64,000 nucleotides of DNA from Tahibacter aquaticus. GTDB taxonomy: Bacteria > Pseudomonadota > Gammaproteobacteria > Xanthomonadales > Rhodanobacteraceae. Shown here in pieces: positions 46,280 through 54,355 of this stretch (its first letter is position 1; every line of letters starts with the position of its first letter). The notes beneath the pieces were generated by a model. That model made no database searches, was not told the DNA's origin, and saw only the letters and a program-made list of their open reading frames with translations. The translations under genes were made by a program, and so were the position numbers. The stretch spans positions 310,001 to 374,000 of the forward strand of contig NZ_SNZH01000006.1 of NCBI RefSeq assembly GCF_004363655.1, given 5' to 3'.

Positions 46280-46728
46280 CAGTTCACCACCAGCTTGCCT
46301 TTCATCATCGACCAGTGCCCGGGAAACGAGCAGAAGAAGGTGTAATCGCCGCCTTTCTTCAGTTTCGCAGTGGAGAACGTGACCGACGCGACTTCACCGC
46401 CGCCGATCACCGGCGTATGCGCAATCACGCGCGCATCGCCCTTGGGCAGATAGCTGTCGGCCAGTTCGGCCGTGGCCGCGGCAGCCGTCAGGGCGTCGAG
46501 GTTCGCGCTTTCCGCCAGCACCCAGTTATGCCCCATGATTTCCGCGGCCAGCGTGCCGCTGTGCTTCAGCGTGAGCTTGACCTGCGTGCAGCCGGCGGGA
46601 ACAACCAGTTCGGCCACGTTGAAAGCCATCGCATCGTTGCCTTCGATGGCCAGCGCACAGGGCGGCGCGGCGTGTGTGGTGGCAGTAGCCAGCAGAGCGC
46701 CGGCAACGACAATGCAACGGAACAGCAT
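46279..46728 (-). CDS. azu: Azurin (type 1 blue copper protein)
   Basis: Periplasmic electron carrier, 149 aa with signal peptide (cleavage near residue 20, THA-AP). Copper ligands by family alignment are Gly66-His67 in IMGHNWVL, Cys133 and His138 in FFCSFPGHW, and Met142. The Cys24-Cys47 pair matches the azurin disulfide. It is encoded right after the PQQ alcohol dehydrogenase. Azurin is a known electron acceptor for some PQQ dehydrogenases (Pseudomonas putida HK5 ADH-IIB), and this enzyme has no fused cytochrome, so azurin is the likely acceptor. Confidence 0.93.
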   Translation of the reverse strand: MLFRCIVVAGALLATATTHAAPPCALAIEGNDAMAFNVAELVVPAGCTQVKLTLKHSGTLAAEIMGHNWVLAESANLDALTAAAATAELADSYLPKGDARVIAHTPVIGGGEVASVTFSTAKLKKGGDYTFFCSFPGHWSMMKGKLVVN

Positions 46729-46784
46729 GGAATTTCCTCGCTTCGCGGCGCGCCGCGCGTTCAAAAGGTGGGGCGAAAGTCAGC

Positions 46785-46819
46785 ACGCTCCGCGTGTACC
46801 TGACGTACACGCGGAGCGT
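46785..46819. repeat. 15-bp perfect inverted repeat between PQQ dehydrogenase and azurin genes
   Basis: Arms ACGCTCCGCGTGTAC and GTACACGCGGAGCGT with a 5-base loop, 17 bp after the dehydrogenase stop in the operon's longest gap (107 bp). There is no following U-run, so it is better explained as an mRNA-stabilising or attenuating stem than as a full terminator. Confidence 0.75.
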
Positions 46820-46835
46820 ATCGAAGCAACGACAA

Positions 46836-48563
46836 TCAGTCGCCGAGGGCGAACACCCAGACCGAGCCGCCTTCGGGTACGGCCTTTTCCCAGCCGGCCA
46901 GGTCATGCATCTTGCCCTGGATCCACTGCGCGTCTACACCCCAGCCTGACACCACGGCGATGTACTGCTTGCCGTCGATGGAGAAGCTGCTCGGCGGCGA
47001 GATGATTCCCGACGGCGTGGGGAATTCCCACAGCAGCTTGCCGCTCTTGGCGTCGTAGGCGCGGAACATCTTGTCGTTGGTGCCGCCGGCAAACAGCACG
47101 CCGCCGGCCGTGGTCAGGATGGAGCCCCAGTTCCACGAATGCGCATACGTGTCGCGCCAGACTTCCTTGCCACTGTTGATGTCCCAGGCCTGGATGCCGC
47201 CGATGTAGGGGAAGTCTTTCTTGACTGACAGATCCAGCCGGTTGATGTCCACGCCGGCTGACCACTGGCCCGGTATGCGCTGCTGGATCATGCCGGTCAG
47301 GGTGAGGCAGTGGTTGTCGTTGAACGGGATATACAGCATGCCCGTATTCGGGTTGTACGCCTCGTACGGCCAGTCCTTGCCGCCCCACAGGCTGGGACAG
47401 TAGGTGCGCGTCTTGCCGGTCGCCGGCTTGCCGTCTTCGTTGTAAGTCGGCCGGCCGGTCTTGGGATCGATGCTCTTGAAGACCGTGTTGGTGACGTAGC
47501 CTTCGGATTTCTGGTAACTGATCTTGCCCTTGGCATCGCGGTCCAGCCAGTACAGGCGGCCGTTGCGCTGCGCGCTGATCAGGCCCGTCACCTTCTTGCC
47601 GTTGCGATCGAAATCGACCAGCGTCGGCGCGTTCATGCCGGCCCAGTCCCAGGAATCGTTCCAGTGGTACTGGTAATGGCTGAGGATGTTGCCGTTGGCC
47701 GGATCCAGCGACAGCACCGAGGCGAGATAGAGGTTGTCACCGGGACGCTGGTCGCCCAGCCAGGGCGCACCGTTGCCGACGCCCCAGTAGATCACGTCGT
47801 TCTTCACGTCGTAGTTGCCCGGCATCCACATCGTGCCGCCGCCGTTCTTCCAGGCGTCTTTCCATTCGCCGGTCTGCGGCCAGGTTTCCGAACCTGGCTC
47901 GCCCGGCGCCGGCACGCTGTAGCGCGTCCAGGCCAGCTTGCCGGTCTCGGCGTCGAAGGCCTTGAGGAAGCCGCGCACGCCGAACTCGCCGCCCGACGGG
48001 CCTATCATCACCTTGCCCTTCACCACCAGCGGCGCCGAGGTGATGTAGGCGCTCTCGGTCTCCCAGTCGCAGACCTGCGCTTCCCAGACCAGCTTGCCGG
48101 TCTTCGCATCCAGCGCGCTGAGCATGCAGTCGACGCTGCCGACATAGACCTTGTCGTTCCACAAGGCCACGCCGCGATTCGTGCGGTGCAATGCGCCGAT
48201 GCCTTCGGGTACCTCGCGCGTGAATTTCCACAGCACCTTGCCGGTTTTCGCGTGGTAGGCGATGACGTGGTTGTGCGGCGTCGCGACGAACATGTAGTCG
48301 CCGTTGACGATGGCCGGTGCCTCGTGGCCCGAGTTGATGCCCGTCGCGGCAGACCAGACCGGACGAAGCCTGGCGACATTGGCAGTCGTGATCTGGTTCA
48401 GCGCGGAATAGCTCCAGCCGGCGTAGTTGCCCTTGGTCAGCAGCCAGTTCTCTGGTTCCGGATTGGCCAGGCGTGCGTCGGTGACGGGCTTGTAGTCGGC
48501 CGCGGCGAGTGTGCCCGAGGCGAGTGTCGCGGCCAGTGCGGCGGCGGTCAGCGTGCGTTTCAT
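46836..48563 (-). CDS. PQQ-dependent alcohol dehydrogenase (methanol/ethanol family, Ca-type site)
   Basis: A 575-residue periplasmic quinoprotein with an eight-bladed propeller. Signal peptide MKRTLTAAALAATLASGTLA. Metal/PQQ residues by alignment: Glu193 (SGGEFGVRG), Asn264 (GVGNGAPW) and catalytic Asp306 (WDWAG). Ala308, two residues on, is where lanthanide (XoxF-type) enzymes have Asp, so calcium is expected. The vicinal Cys pair that normally precedes the Asn-Arg-Gly motif is absent (ALHRTNRG). No cytochrome c domain. The substrate is not determinable; the neighbouring lactaldehyde dehydrogenase suggests a diol. Confidence 0.92.
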   Translation of the reverse strand: MKRTLTAAALAATLASGTLAAADYKPVTDARLANPEPENWLLTKGNYAGWSYSALNQITTANVARLRPVWSAATGINSGHEAPAIVNGDYMFVATPHNHVIAYHAKTGKVLWKFTREVPEGIGALHRTNRGVALWNDKVYVGSVDCMLSALDAKTGKLVWEAQVCDWETESAYITSAPLVVKGKVMIGPSGGEFGVRGFLKAFDAETGKLAWTRYSVPAPGEPGSETWPQTGEWKDAWKNGGGTMWMPGNYDVKNDVIYWGVGNGAPWLGDQRPGDNLYLASVLSLDPANGNILSHYQYHWNDSWDWAGMNAPTLVDFDRNGKKVTGLISAQRNGRLYWLDRDAKGKISYQKSEGYVTNTVFKSIDPKTGRPTYNEDGKPATGKTRTYCPSLWGGKDWPYEAYNPNTGMLYIPFNDNHCLTLTGMIQQRIPGQWSAGVDINRLDLSVKKDFPYIGGIQAWDINSGKEVWRDTYAHSWNWGSILTTAGGVLFAGGTNDKMFRAYDAKSGKLLWEFPTPSGIISPPSSFSIDGKQYIAVVSGWGVDAQWIQGKMHDLAGWEKAVPEGGSVWVFALGD

Positions 48564-48619
48564 GCGGTGTTCCTCCCGGTGTTGCAATAGTTTTTTGTGG
48601 ATTTATGGGTGTGTATCGT

Positions 48620-49225
48620 CTACGTCGGTGGGCCCAGCGGGCCGTCGAATTTCGCCGCCACGACGAGCGCGCCGTCCTGGATCGCCAGCGGCAGCATGGC
48701 GAGCCGGCGCGTGGCCGGTCCCTGGGTCACGGCGCCACGGTCGGCCGCATCGAATACCGAACCGTGGCAGTTGCAGACGATCTGGCTCTGGCTCGGATGC
48801 AAGGTGGTGATGGGGCAGCCGTAGTGCGTGCACACGGCCGAGAACGCGACGATGCCGTCCGCGGCGTTTTTCGCGCTGGCGGGCTTGAGTGCCTCGGGCT
48901 TGAGCCGCACCACCGTGAGCAGGCCGACGCGGGATACCAGCACCTTGCCGCTGGCTGGATCGAGCGGATAGGCCAGCGTCGGCACCGCGCCGACGACGAG
49001 GTCGGCGGGCTTGATTTCCTGGTCCTTGCGCTCGCCCACCATGAAGGCGAGGCGGTCGCCGGGCTCGGGCTTGGTGCCGCGCGCTGCGGGTGCACCGACG
49101 CTCTCGCCGAGTGCGGCCAGCGGCGCCAGCGCGGCCAGGGCGAGGGCGCCGCCGAGCATGCTGCGGCGGGCCGGGTCGTGCGCGGTACAGGCGCAGCGGC
49201 AGGGAGAATGGCTGGATTTCGTCAT
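48620..49225 (-). CDS. Tat-exported Rieske [2Fe-2S] protein
   Basis: A 201-residue periplasmic or membrane-anchored iron-sulfur protein. Twin-arginine-like signal (DPARRSMLGGALALAALAPL, residues 17-36). The Rieske cluster motifs are CTHYGC (Cys132, His134, Cys137) and CNCHGS (Cys151, Cys153, His154), with the usual 13-residue spacing. It is not next to cytochrome b/c1 genes; instead it lies between the aldehyde and alcohol dehydrogenase genes, so it may be a dedicated redox carrier for this pathway. The Cys-rich N-terminus (CRCAC) before the Tat motif is odd. Confidence 0.85.
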   Translation of the reverse strand: MTKSSHSPCRCACTAHDPARRSMLGGALALAALAPLAALGESVGAPAARGTKPEPGDRLAFMVGERKDQEIKPADLVVGAVPTLAYPLDPASGKVLVSRVGLLTVVRLKPEALKPASAKNAADGIVAFSAVCTHYGCPITTLHPSQSQIVCNCHGSVFDAADRGAVTQGPATRRLAMLPLAIQDGALVVAAKFDGPLGPPT

Positions 49226-49247
49226 GTCTGGCTTCCTACTGCCTCGC

Positions 49248-50684
49248 TTACGGCGTCTGCAGGTAGACGACGTGGGTTTCGGTGAATTCGTACAGGCCGT
49301 GCTTGCCGTCGGCACCGCCGATGCCGGATTTGCGCCGGCCCGCATGGAAACCCTGCATCGCCTCGAAATGCTCGCGATTGATGTAGGTTTCGCCGAAGCG
49401 CAGTTCGCGCACGGCGCGCATGGCCGAATTGATATTGCTGGTGAAGATCGACGAGGTCAGGCCGAACTCGGAATCGTTGGACAGGGCGATCGCCTCGTCC
49501 AGGCTGTCGACCACCTGCACCGGCAGCACCGGACCGAAGATTTCCTTGCGCATGATGTCCATGTCGGCGCGGGCATCGACGATCAGGGTCGGTTCGTAGT
49601 GAAAGCCCTGTGCCAGCTGTGCGCGCTGGCCGCCGGTGACGATGGTGGCGCCGTCGCGCTTGGCCTGTTCCACCATGGCCGCCACCTTGTCCAGGCCGGC
49701 CTGGTTGATCAGCGGTCCCATCTGCAGGTCGGCATCGACCGACGGATCGCCGTAGCGCGTGGCCTGCATATGCGCGGCGAGCTTCTGCACCAGTGCATCG
49801 TGTACGCCGCGTTCCACATAGACGCGTTCGGCACAATTGCACACCTGGCCGGTATTGATCACGCGCGAGTCGTAGATGGCCTTGGCGGCGAGGTCGAGAT
49901 CGGCGTCGGCCAGTACGATAGCCGGTGCCTTGCCGCCGAGTTCCAGGTTCACCCGGGTCAGATGGCGGCCGGCCGCCTGCATGATGCGGCTGCCGGTGGC
50001 GACGCTGCCGGTGAAGGTGATCAGGTCGACATCGGGGTTGGATACCAGCGCGTCGCCGGCGGTGGCGCCGCGACCGCCGACCAGGTTGAATACGCCGGCG
50101 GGCAGGTCGGTCTCGCTGACCAGCTGGGCGAATTCGAACGCGTTGATCGGCGTCTCCTCGCTGGGCTTGATCACGATGGTATTGCCGGTGACCAGGGCCG
50201 GCGCGAGCTTTCGCGCAATCAGGAAAAAGGGAAAATTCCATGGCAGGATGCCGGCGACCACGCCGACCGGCTTGCGCAACAGGAAAATTGTTTCATTGGC
50301 GCGGTCGCTGCTCAGCACCTCGCCTTCGAGGCGCCGTGCCCATTCGGCCATGTAGTCGATGTAGTCGGCGGTGAAGTCGACTTCCACTTGGGCCAGCCCG
50401 GGCACCTTGCCCTGTTCGCGCACGATGATGCCGGCCAGCTCGGTGCGCCGCTCACGTACCTTGGCGGCAATCTGGCGCAGGTGATTCGCCCGCTGGATCG
50501 GCGCGAGTTTCTCCCAGGCCGGCTGGGCGCGCCGCGCCGCGGCCACGGCGCTGGCGATGGTGTCGGCGCTGCTGTCGGGAATACGCGCCAGCAACGCGCC
50601 GTTGGCCGGGTTGGTCACGTCGATCGTGGCGCCGTCGGACGGTACGAACGCACCGTCGACATAGTTTTTATACAAAGTTGTCAT
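49248..50684 (-). CDS. aldA: Lactaldehyde/glycolaldehyde dehydrogenase (AldA type)
   Basis: A 478-residue NAD-dependent aldehyde dehydrogenase. It closely follows E. coli AldA in memory-checked blocks: EVDFTADYIDYMAEWARR, GILPWNFPFFLIARK, SRVINTGQVCNCAERVYV, FGETYINREHFEAMQGFHAG and KSGIGGADGKHGLYEF. Key residues are Asn150, Glu248 and the nucleophile Cys282 (GQVC). AldA oxidises L-lactaldehyde to lactate and glycolaldehyde to glycolate. Start ATG 50684 is preceded by the intergenic gap to the channel gene; a much longer in-frame reading overlaps that gene and is rejected. Confidence 0.92.
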   Translation of the reverse strand: MTTLYKNYVDGAFVPSDGATIDVTNPANGALLARIPDSSADTIASAVAAARRAQPAWEKLAPIQRANHLRQIAAKVRERRTELAGIIVREQGKVPGLAQVEVDFTADYIDYMAEWARRLEGEVLSSDRANETIFLLRKPVGVVAGILPWNFPFFLIARKLAPALVTGNTIVIKPSEETPINAFEFAQLVSETDLPAGVFNLVGGRGATAGDALVSNPDVDLITFTGSVATGSRIMQAAGRHLTRVNLELGGKAPAIVLADADLDLAAKAIYDSRVINTGQVCNCAERVYVERGVHDALVQKLAAHMQATRYGDPSVDADLQMGPLINQAGLDKVAAMVEQAKRDGATIVTGGQRAQLAQGFHYEPTLIVDARADMDIMRKEIFGPVLPVQVVDSLDEAIALSNDSEFGLTSSIFTSNINSAMRAVRELRFGETYINREHFEAMQGFHAGRRKSGIGGADGKHGLYEFTETHVVYLQTP

Positions 50685-50740
50685 TGTGCTTTCCTTATCG
50701 GCGGGCAGGGGCGGGCGCCGCGTGCGTATGCGTGCCGCGG

Positions 50741-51616
50741 TTACCAGACATAGGCGTATTTCAGGTTGAAGCTGTCGTTGACCGCGTGGTTTTCGCCGTC
50801 GAGCGAGGTCGAATAGCGCAGGGTGATCGACTGGTTGTCGAAGGTGTGGATCATCAGTCCGGCGCCGCCGTCCAGCGCCCAGGATGCGGGGCGGCCGTCC
50901 TTGCTGCCGCTGCGCTCGTGATCCAGCGCGAGGAAAGGTTCCAGTCGGCGGTTGGCGCGGTAGGCGAAGCGGTGGTTCTGGTGCCAGCTCATGGCCGGCT
51001 TGAAGCCGTCGTCGCGCGTGCCCTGCCAGACGAAGCCGGCGTCGCCGGTCCAGCCGAATTTGTCGCCGATGCGCCAGTCCCAGAACAGGCTGGACAGGTT
51101 TTTCCAGTTGGTATCGCTGATGCGGTCGGTGCCGACTGGCACCTGCAGGAAAGACTGGAAACCCAGGGTCAGGTTGGGCCGCGCCTTGTACCAGATGGCG
51201 AAGCCGGTCAGCGGATCGCCCAGGCCGCTGATATGCCGGTCGCCCTCGGGCGCCTGGCGGTTGCGGATCGCCACTTCCGGCACGATCACTTCCCAGGCCA
51301 CGCCGATCTTGCGGTTCGATTCCGGCGTCCAGAAGCGCACGTATTTCGACAGGCCGCTGATCAGCTGGCTGCCGCTGCCGTCGACCTTGTCGCCGTTGGC
51401 GTCGAAGACGCGGTCGTTGTCCTGGATGGTTGCATATTGAACAAATACATTGAACGGCTTGAAGTCGACCGGCAGCTCGTATTCGCGCGGGCCGATCACG
51501 TCGAAGGTGGTCTGCGCGATGCTGCTGCCGGCGTAGGCGAGCAAGGCGGCAGCGATGGCGTGTGCAGGCAAAAAGCGGCGCCGCGACGCTGGCGGCGTCG
51601 TCGAAGAAATGGCCAT
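50741..51616 (-). CDS. Predicted outer-membrane channel/transporter (MetA-pathway phenol-degradation type)
   Basis: A 291-residue beta-barrel-like protein. Signal peptide MAISSTTPPASRRRFLPAHA followed by a hydrophobic stretch to SSIAQ. Alternating aromatic strands (FAIWYKARPNLTLGFQSFLQ, SSLFWDWRIGDKFGWTG, FAYRANRRLEPFLALDHE) end in LKYAYVW, a terminal Trp typical of outer-membrane barrels. The family is found in aromatic, alkane and alcohol degradation clusters, presumably for substrate uptake. First gene of the sigma-54-type operon, with a GGAGGA ribosome-binding site. Confidence 0.72.
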   Translation of the reverse strand: MAISSTTPPASRRRFLPAHAIAAALLAYAGSSIAQTTFDVIGPREYELPVDFKPFNVFVQYATIQDNDRVFDANGDKVDGSGSQLISGLSKYVRFWTPESNRKIGVAWEVIVPEVAIRNRQAPEGDRHISGLGDPLTGFAIWYKARPNLTLGFQSFLQVPVGTDRISDTNWKNLSSLFWDWRIGDKFGWTGDAGFVWQGTRDDGFKPAMSWHQNHRFAYRANRRLEPFLALDHERSGSKDGRPASWALDGGAGLMIHTFDNQSITLRYSTSLDGENHAVNDSFNLKYAYVW

Positions 51617-51735
51617 GTAATCCTCCCGTATGAATGCTGCGGAGCGCTGCGGGCTTTGTGCGCCCCTGTCGCGCATCCGTCCTGTTCGCGAGGCTTCGGC
51701 GCCGGTCTGTGCCGGTGTCCGCGCCTGACCAGTCA

Positions 51736-51753
51736 TCGCAAGTCACGTGCCAG
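51736..51753 (-). promoter_or_regulatory. Sigma-54 (-24/-12) promoter
   Basis: On the minus strand the sequence reads CTGGCACGTGACTTGCGA, matching TGGCACG-N4-TTGC at all fixed positions, with GG and GC elements at the canonical spacing. It points toward the channel gene, whose ATG is 120 bp downstream. The adjacent gene encodes a sigma-54 activator. Confidence 0.85.
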
Positions 51754-51835
51754 CGCGCCTTGCTGCAAGGCAGCAGACCAGGTGATTGATCCTTATGAAG
51801 GCCTTGTGCGACCGCACATTAATCACCGCGCTGCT

Positions 51836-51886
51836 GCGACAGCGCGACGCGCACAGGTGTCGCTGCTGCTGCGACAGGTGTCGCAG
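51836..51886. promoter_or_regulatory. Predicted enhancer (upstream activating) sites for the sigma-54 activator
   Basis: A perfect dyad CTGCGACA-GG-TGTCGCAG (51869-51886) and a second pair of GCGACA and TGTCGC half-sites (51836-51841 and 51858-51863). The decamer CAGGTGTCGC recurs with a 21-bp offset, two helical turns. The sites lie 85-135 bp upstream of the -24/-12 promoter, a normal enhancer distance. Confidence 0.55.
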
Positions 51887-52105
51887 GCGAAAACCAAGTG
51901 CTGCGGTGCTTTGCTGCGGATTTCTGCGTTATTCGCAGGCAGCCGGGTGGTGCATTGGAAGCGCAGGTGGCTCCGTTGCAGATTGGGTAAAGAAATAATT
52001 TAAAAAATATAGTTTTGTGTATATAGCGGAGCGATGCCCGGCCTGTATCAGGCTGGAAAATCGCGCCGCGGGGTGCTACGGCTTGCTTTCGTCGCAAGAC
52101 CTTGC

Positions 52106-52268
52106 GGTGCAATTCGCTACGCTTATCGCACCCTACGAAAGCCCAGGCTGGCTAATCGCGTTCTGTGGGGCGCGATGAGCAACGCGAATTGCGCCGCGCG
52201 GTCGCGGCGTTGCCGTGCCGCAAGTCTTGCGGTGCAAGCGGTGCAATTCGCTACGCTCATCGCACGCT
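52106..52268. repeat. Three palindromic intergenic repeat copies
   Basis: Copies of a ~30-bp unit at 52106-52136 (minus), 52165-52195 (plus) and 52240-52268 (minus). The plus-sense form is approximately GTAGGGCGCGATGAGCGACG then CGAATTGCGCC. Alternating orientation is typical of REP/BIME-like elements. Confidence 0.7.
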
Positions 52269-52296
52269 GCCAAGACTGTCTGCTGCGCGCGCGCCG

Positions 52297-54294
52297 TCAG
52301 CTCAACTGCGTCGGCGACAGGATGCCGTGGCGTTTCATGCGCCGGTAGATGGTGGCGCGGCACAGGCCGAGTTCGCGCGCGGCATCGCTGATGTTCCAGC
52401 GGTGGCGGCGCAAGGTGGCCAGCAGCAGCGCGCGTTCGTCCAGCGCGCAGATGGCTGCGGCGGGTTCGTGGCCGCTGTGGCTCAGGGCGAAGCCGGTCGG
52501 TTCGGGCGGCGGTTCTGCCGCATCGAGGATTTCCTGCGGCAGATGCCAGACATCGATCGCTTCGCCGTCGGCGATCGACAGGGCAAAGCGCAGCGCATTG
52601 CGCAGCTCGCGCACATTGCCCGGCCAGTCGTAGCGCAGTAGCAGTTCGCGTGCATCGTCGGCCAGGGCCGCGTTCGCGTTCATGGCGCTGGCCTCGGCCT
52701 GCAGGATGGTTTCGATGAGGAAATCCTTGTCGCTGCGCTCGCGCAGCGGCGGCAGCGCCAGCGTCGCGCCGCAGAGACGGTAGTACAGATCCTCGCGGAA
52801 GGTGCCGGCAACGATCTGCCGGCGCAGGTCGCGGTGCGAGGCGGCGACCACGTGCAAGTCCACAGCAACGGGTTTTTCCGCACCCAGCGGCAGTACTTCG
52901 CGCTCCGCCAGTACGCGCAGCAGGCGCGTCTGCAGCAGCAGCGGCATGTCGCCGATTTCGTCGAGAAACAAGGTACCGCCGTCGGAACGCTGGATCAGTC
53001 CCTTCATCCCCTTGCTGCGCGCACCGGTGAAAGTGCCGGCGGTATAGCCGAACAATTCGCTTTCGATCAGCGATTCGGGAATCGCCGCGCAATTCACCGC
53101 GACGAAGGCGGCCGCCGCGCGCCGGCTGGCGTCGTGCAGCGCCCTCGCCAGCACTTCCTTGCCGGTGCCGGTATCGCCCTGGATCAGGATGGAAATAGGC
53201 TTGTCGACCAGGCGTGCCGCGCGTTCCAGCAGCGTGCTCATGCGCGCATCGCCGCCACCGAGCCGGGCCAGCACGTCGTGCTTGCGCGGATTGGCCTGCG
53301 CCTCGCTGTCGTTGCTGCGCTGCCAGCGCGGCGCGGTCTTCGGCGCGATCATGCTGGCGTGATAGCCCTGGCCGTCCCAGGTGGTGACGATGCTGCTGGC
53401 GTCGCCCGTGCCCTTGGTCAGGCGCCAGATCGCGTCGATGCGCGAGCCGAAAACGCCAGACAGGTGGCTGCCGACCACGCTGGCACGCGCTTCGCGCGTC
53501 AGCCCGGCCGAATCGAGCAGGCGCAGGTAGCGCCGCGCATCGGTATTCGCGCCGACGATGCGGCCGTCGCGGTCCACGGCCAGCATCAGTTCGCCGCAGA
53601 CATCGACCAATGGCCCGGCCGTACCCAGGCGCAGAATCCATTGGTCGCGGAACTGGTGCATGAAATTGGCGTCTTCGATCATGCGCCCGTACAGCACGGT
53701 GAGATGCCGCGCCAGATGCTGGCTTTCCCGCGCATCCGGCGAGGACAGCGCGGAAATATCCAGTGCGCCGAGAAAGCCGCCATGCGGGTCGAACAGTGGC
53801 GTGCAGGTGCAGCTCAGGCCGACGTTGCCGATGTAGAAATGGTCTTCGCGATGGCAGGTCAGGGTATTGCGTTCGGCGATGCAGGTGCCGATGCCGTTGG
53901 TACCTGCATGCACTTCGTTCCAGTTCGCGCCGAGCAGCAGGCCGGCGCGCTTGAGCGAGGCATCCCAGGTGTCGTTGCCGATGTAGTCGATGGTGACGCC
54001 TTCGGCATCGGTCAGCATTAATACGTAGCCCAGCGCGGACACATGCTTGTACAGCTGCTCCATGCCGGCGCGGGCGACGTGCAGGTATTCCTCGTTGAGC
54101 TGGCGGCATTCGCGCAGCCGCGTCGAGGTTTCGATGCGCACGTCCGGCAGCAAGGTGGGGTCGAGTTCGTGTTCGCGCACGCAGCGGCGCCAGGAGCGGT
54201 GGATCAGCGCGGTATTCGCATCCAGCGCCGGCAGCTGCGGCGAATGCACCACGCGCAGGATGGTCTGTATATGTTGCTCGACGACGATGCTCAT
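52297..54294 (-). CDS. Sigma-54-dependent transcriptional activator, AcoR type
   Basis: A 665-residue enhancer-binding protein: N-terminal GAF-type sensor (~70-210), a PAS-like middle, AAA+ ATPase with Walker A GDTGTGKE (373-380), Walker B LFLDEIGD (442-449), and a Fis-type HTH (~635-656, NISDAARELGLCRATIYRRM). The sigma-54 contact loop reads GTFTGA (420-425) instead of GAFTGA. AcoR-type proteins sense small metabolites such as acetaldehyde/acetoin. It probably activates the promoter at 51736. Its ATG is 61 bp after the lutB stop, so it may also be expressed with the lut genes. Confidence 0.92.
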   Translation of the reverse strand: MSIVVEQHIQTILRVVHSPQLPALDANTALIHRSWRRCVREHELDPTLLPDVRIETSTRLRECRQLNEEYLHVARAGMEQLYKHVSALGYVLMLTDAEGVTIDYIGNDTWDASLKRAGLLLGANWNEVHAGTNGIGTCIAERNTLTCHREDHFYIGNVGLSCTCTPLFDPHGGFLGALDISALSSPDARESQHLARHLTVLYGRMIEDANFMHQFRDQWILRLGTAGPLVDVCGELMLAVDRDGRIVGANTDARRYLRLLDSAGLTREARASVVGSHLSGVFGSRIDAIWRLTKGTGDASSIVTTWDGQGYHASMIAPKTAPRWQRSNDSEAQANPRKHDVLARLGGGDARMSTLLERAARLVDKPISILIQGDTGTGKEVLARALHDASRRAAAAFVAVNCAAIPESLIESELFGYTAGTFTGARSKGMKGLIQRSDGGTLFLDEIGDMPLLLQTRLLRVLAEREVLPLGAEKPVAVDLHVVAASHRDLRRQIVAGTFREDLYYRLCGATLALPPLRERSDKDFLIETILQAEASAMNANAALADDARELLLRYDWPGNVRELRNALRFALSIADGEAIDVWHLPQEILDAAEPPPEPTGFALSHSGHEPAAAICALDERALLLATLRRHRWNISDAARELGLCRATIYRRMKRHGILSPTQLS

Positions 54295-54355
54295 GCGCCC
54301 CCCTTCCGGTTGCGCGCTCCGGCGCTTCCTTCCGTTTGAAAATTTGCCGGATCGT

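Larger units (their letters stand above)
51617..52296. promoter_or_regulatory. Control region of the alcohol oxidation operon
   Basis: 680 bp between the activator gene and the first structural gene, both on the minus strand. It contains the sigma-54 promoter (51736-51753), repeated dyads (51836-51886), a very AT-rich patch near 51990-52025, and three palindromic intergenic repeats (52106-52268). No gene seen. Confidence 0.7.

Noticed and set aside
49248-51736. An 832-residue fusion of the aldehyde dehydrogenase with an upstream segment
   Set aside because: The upstream part overlaps the channel gene in another frame. The ATG at 50684 gives the standard AldA length and N-terminus.
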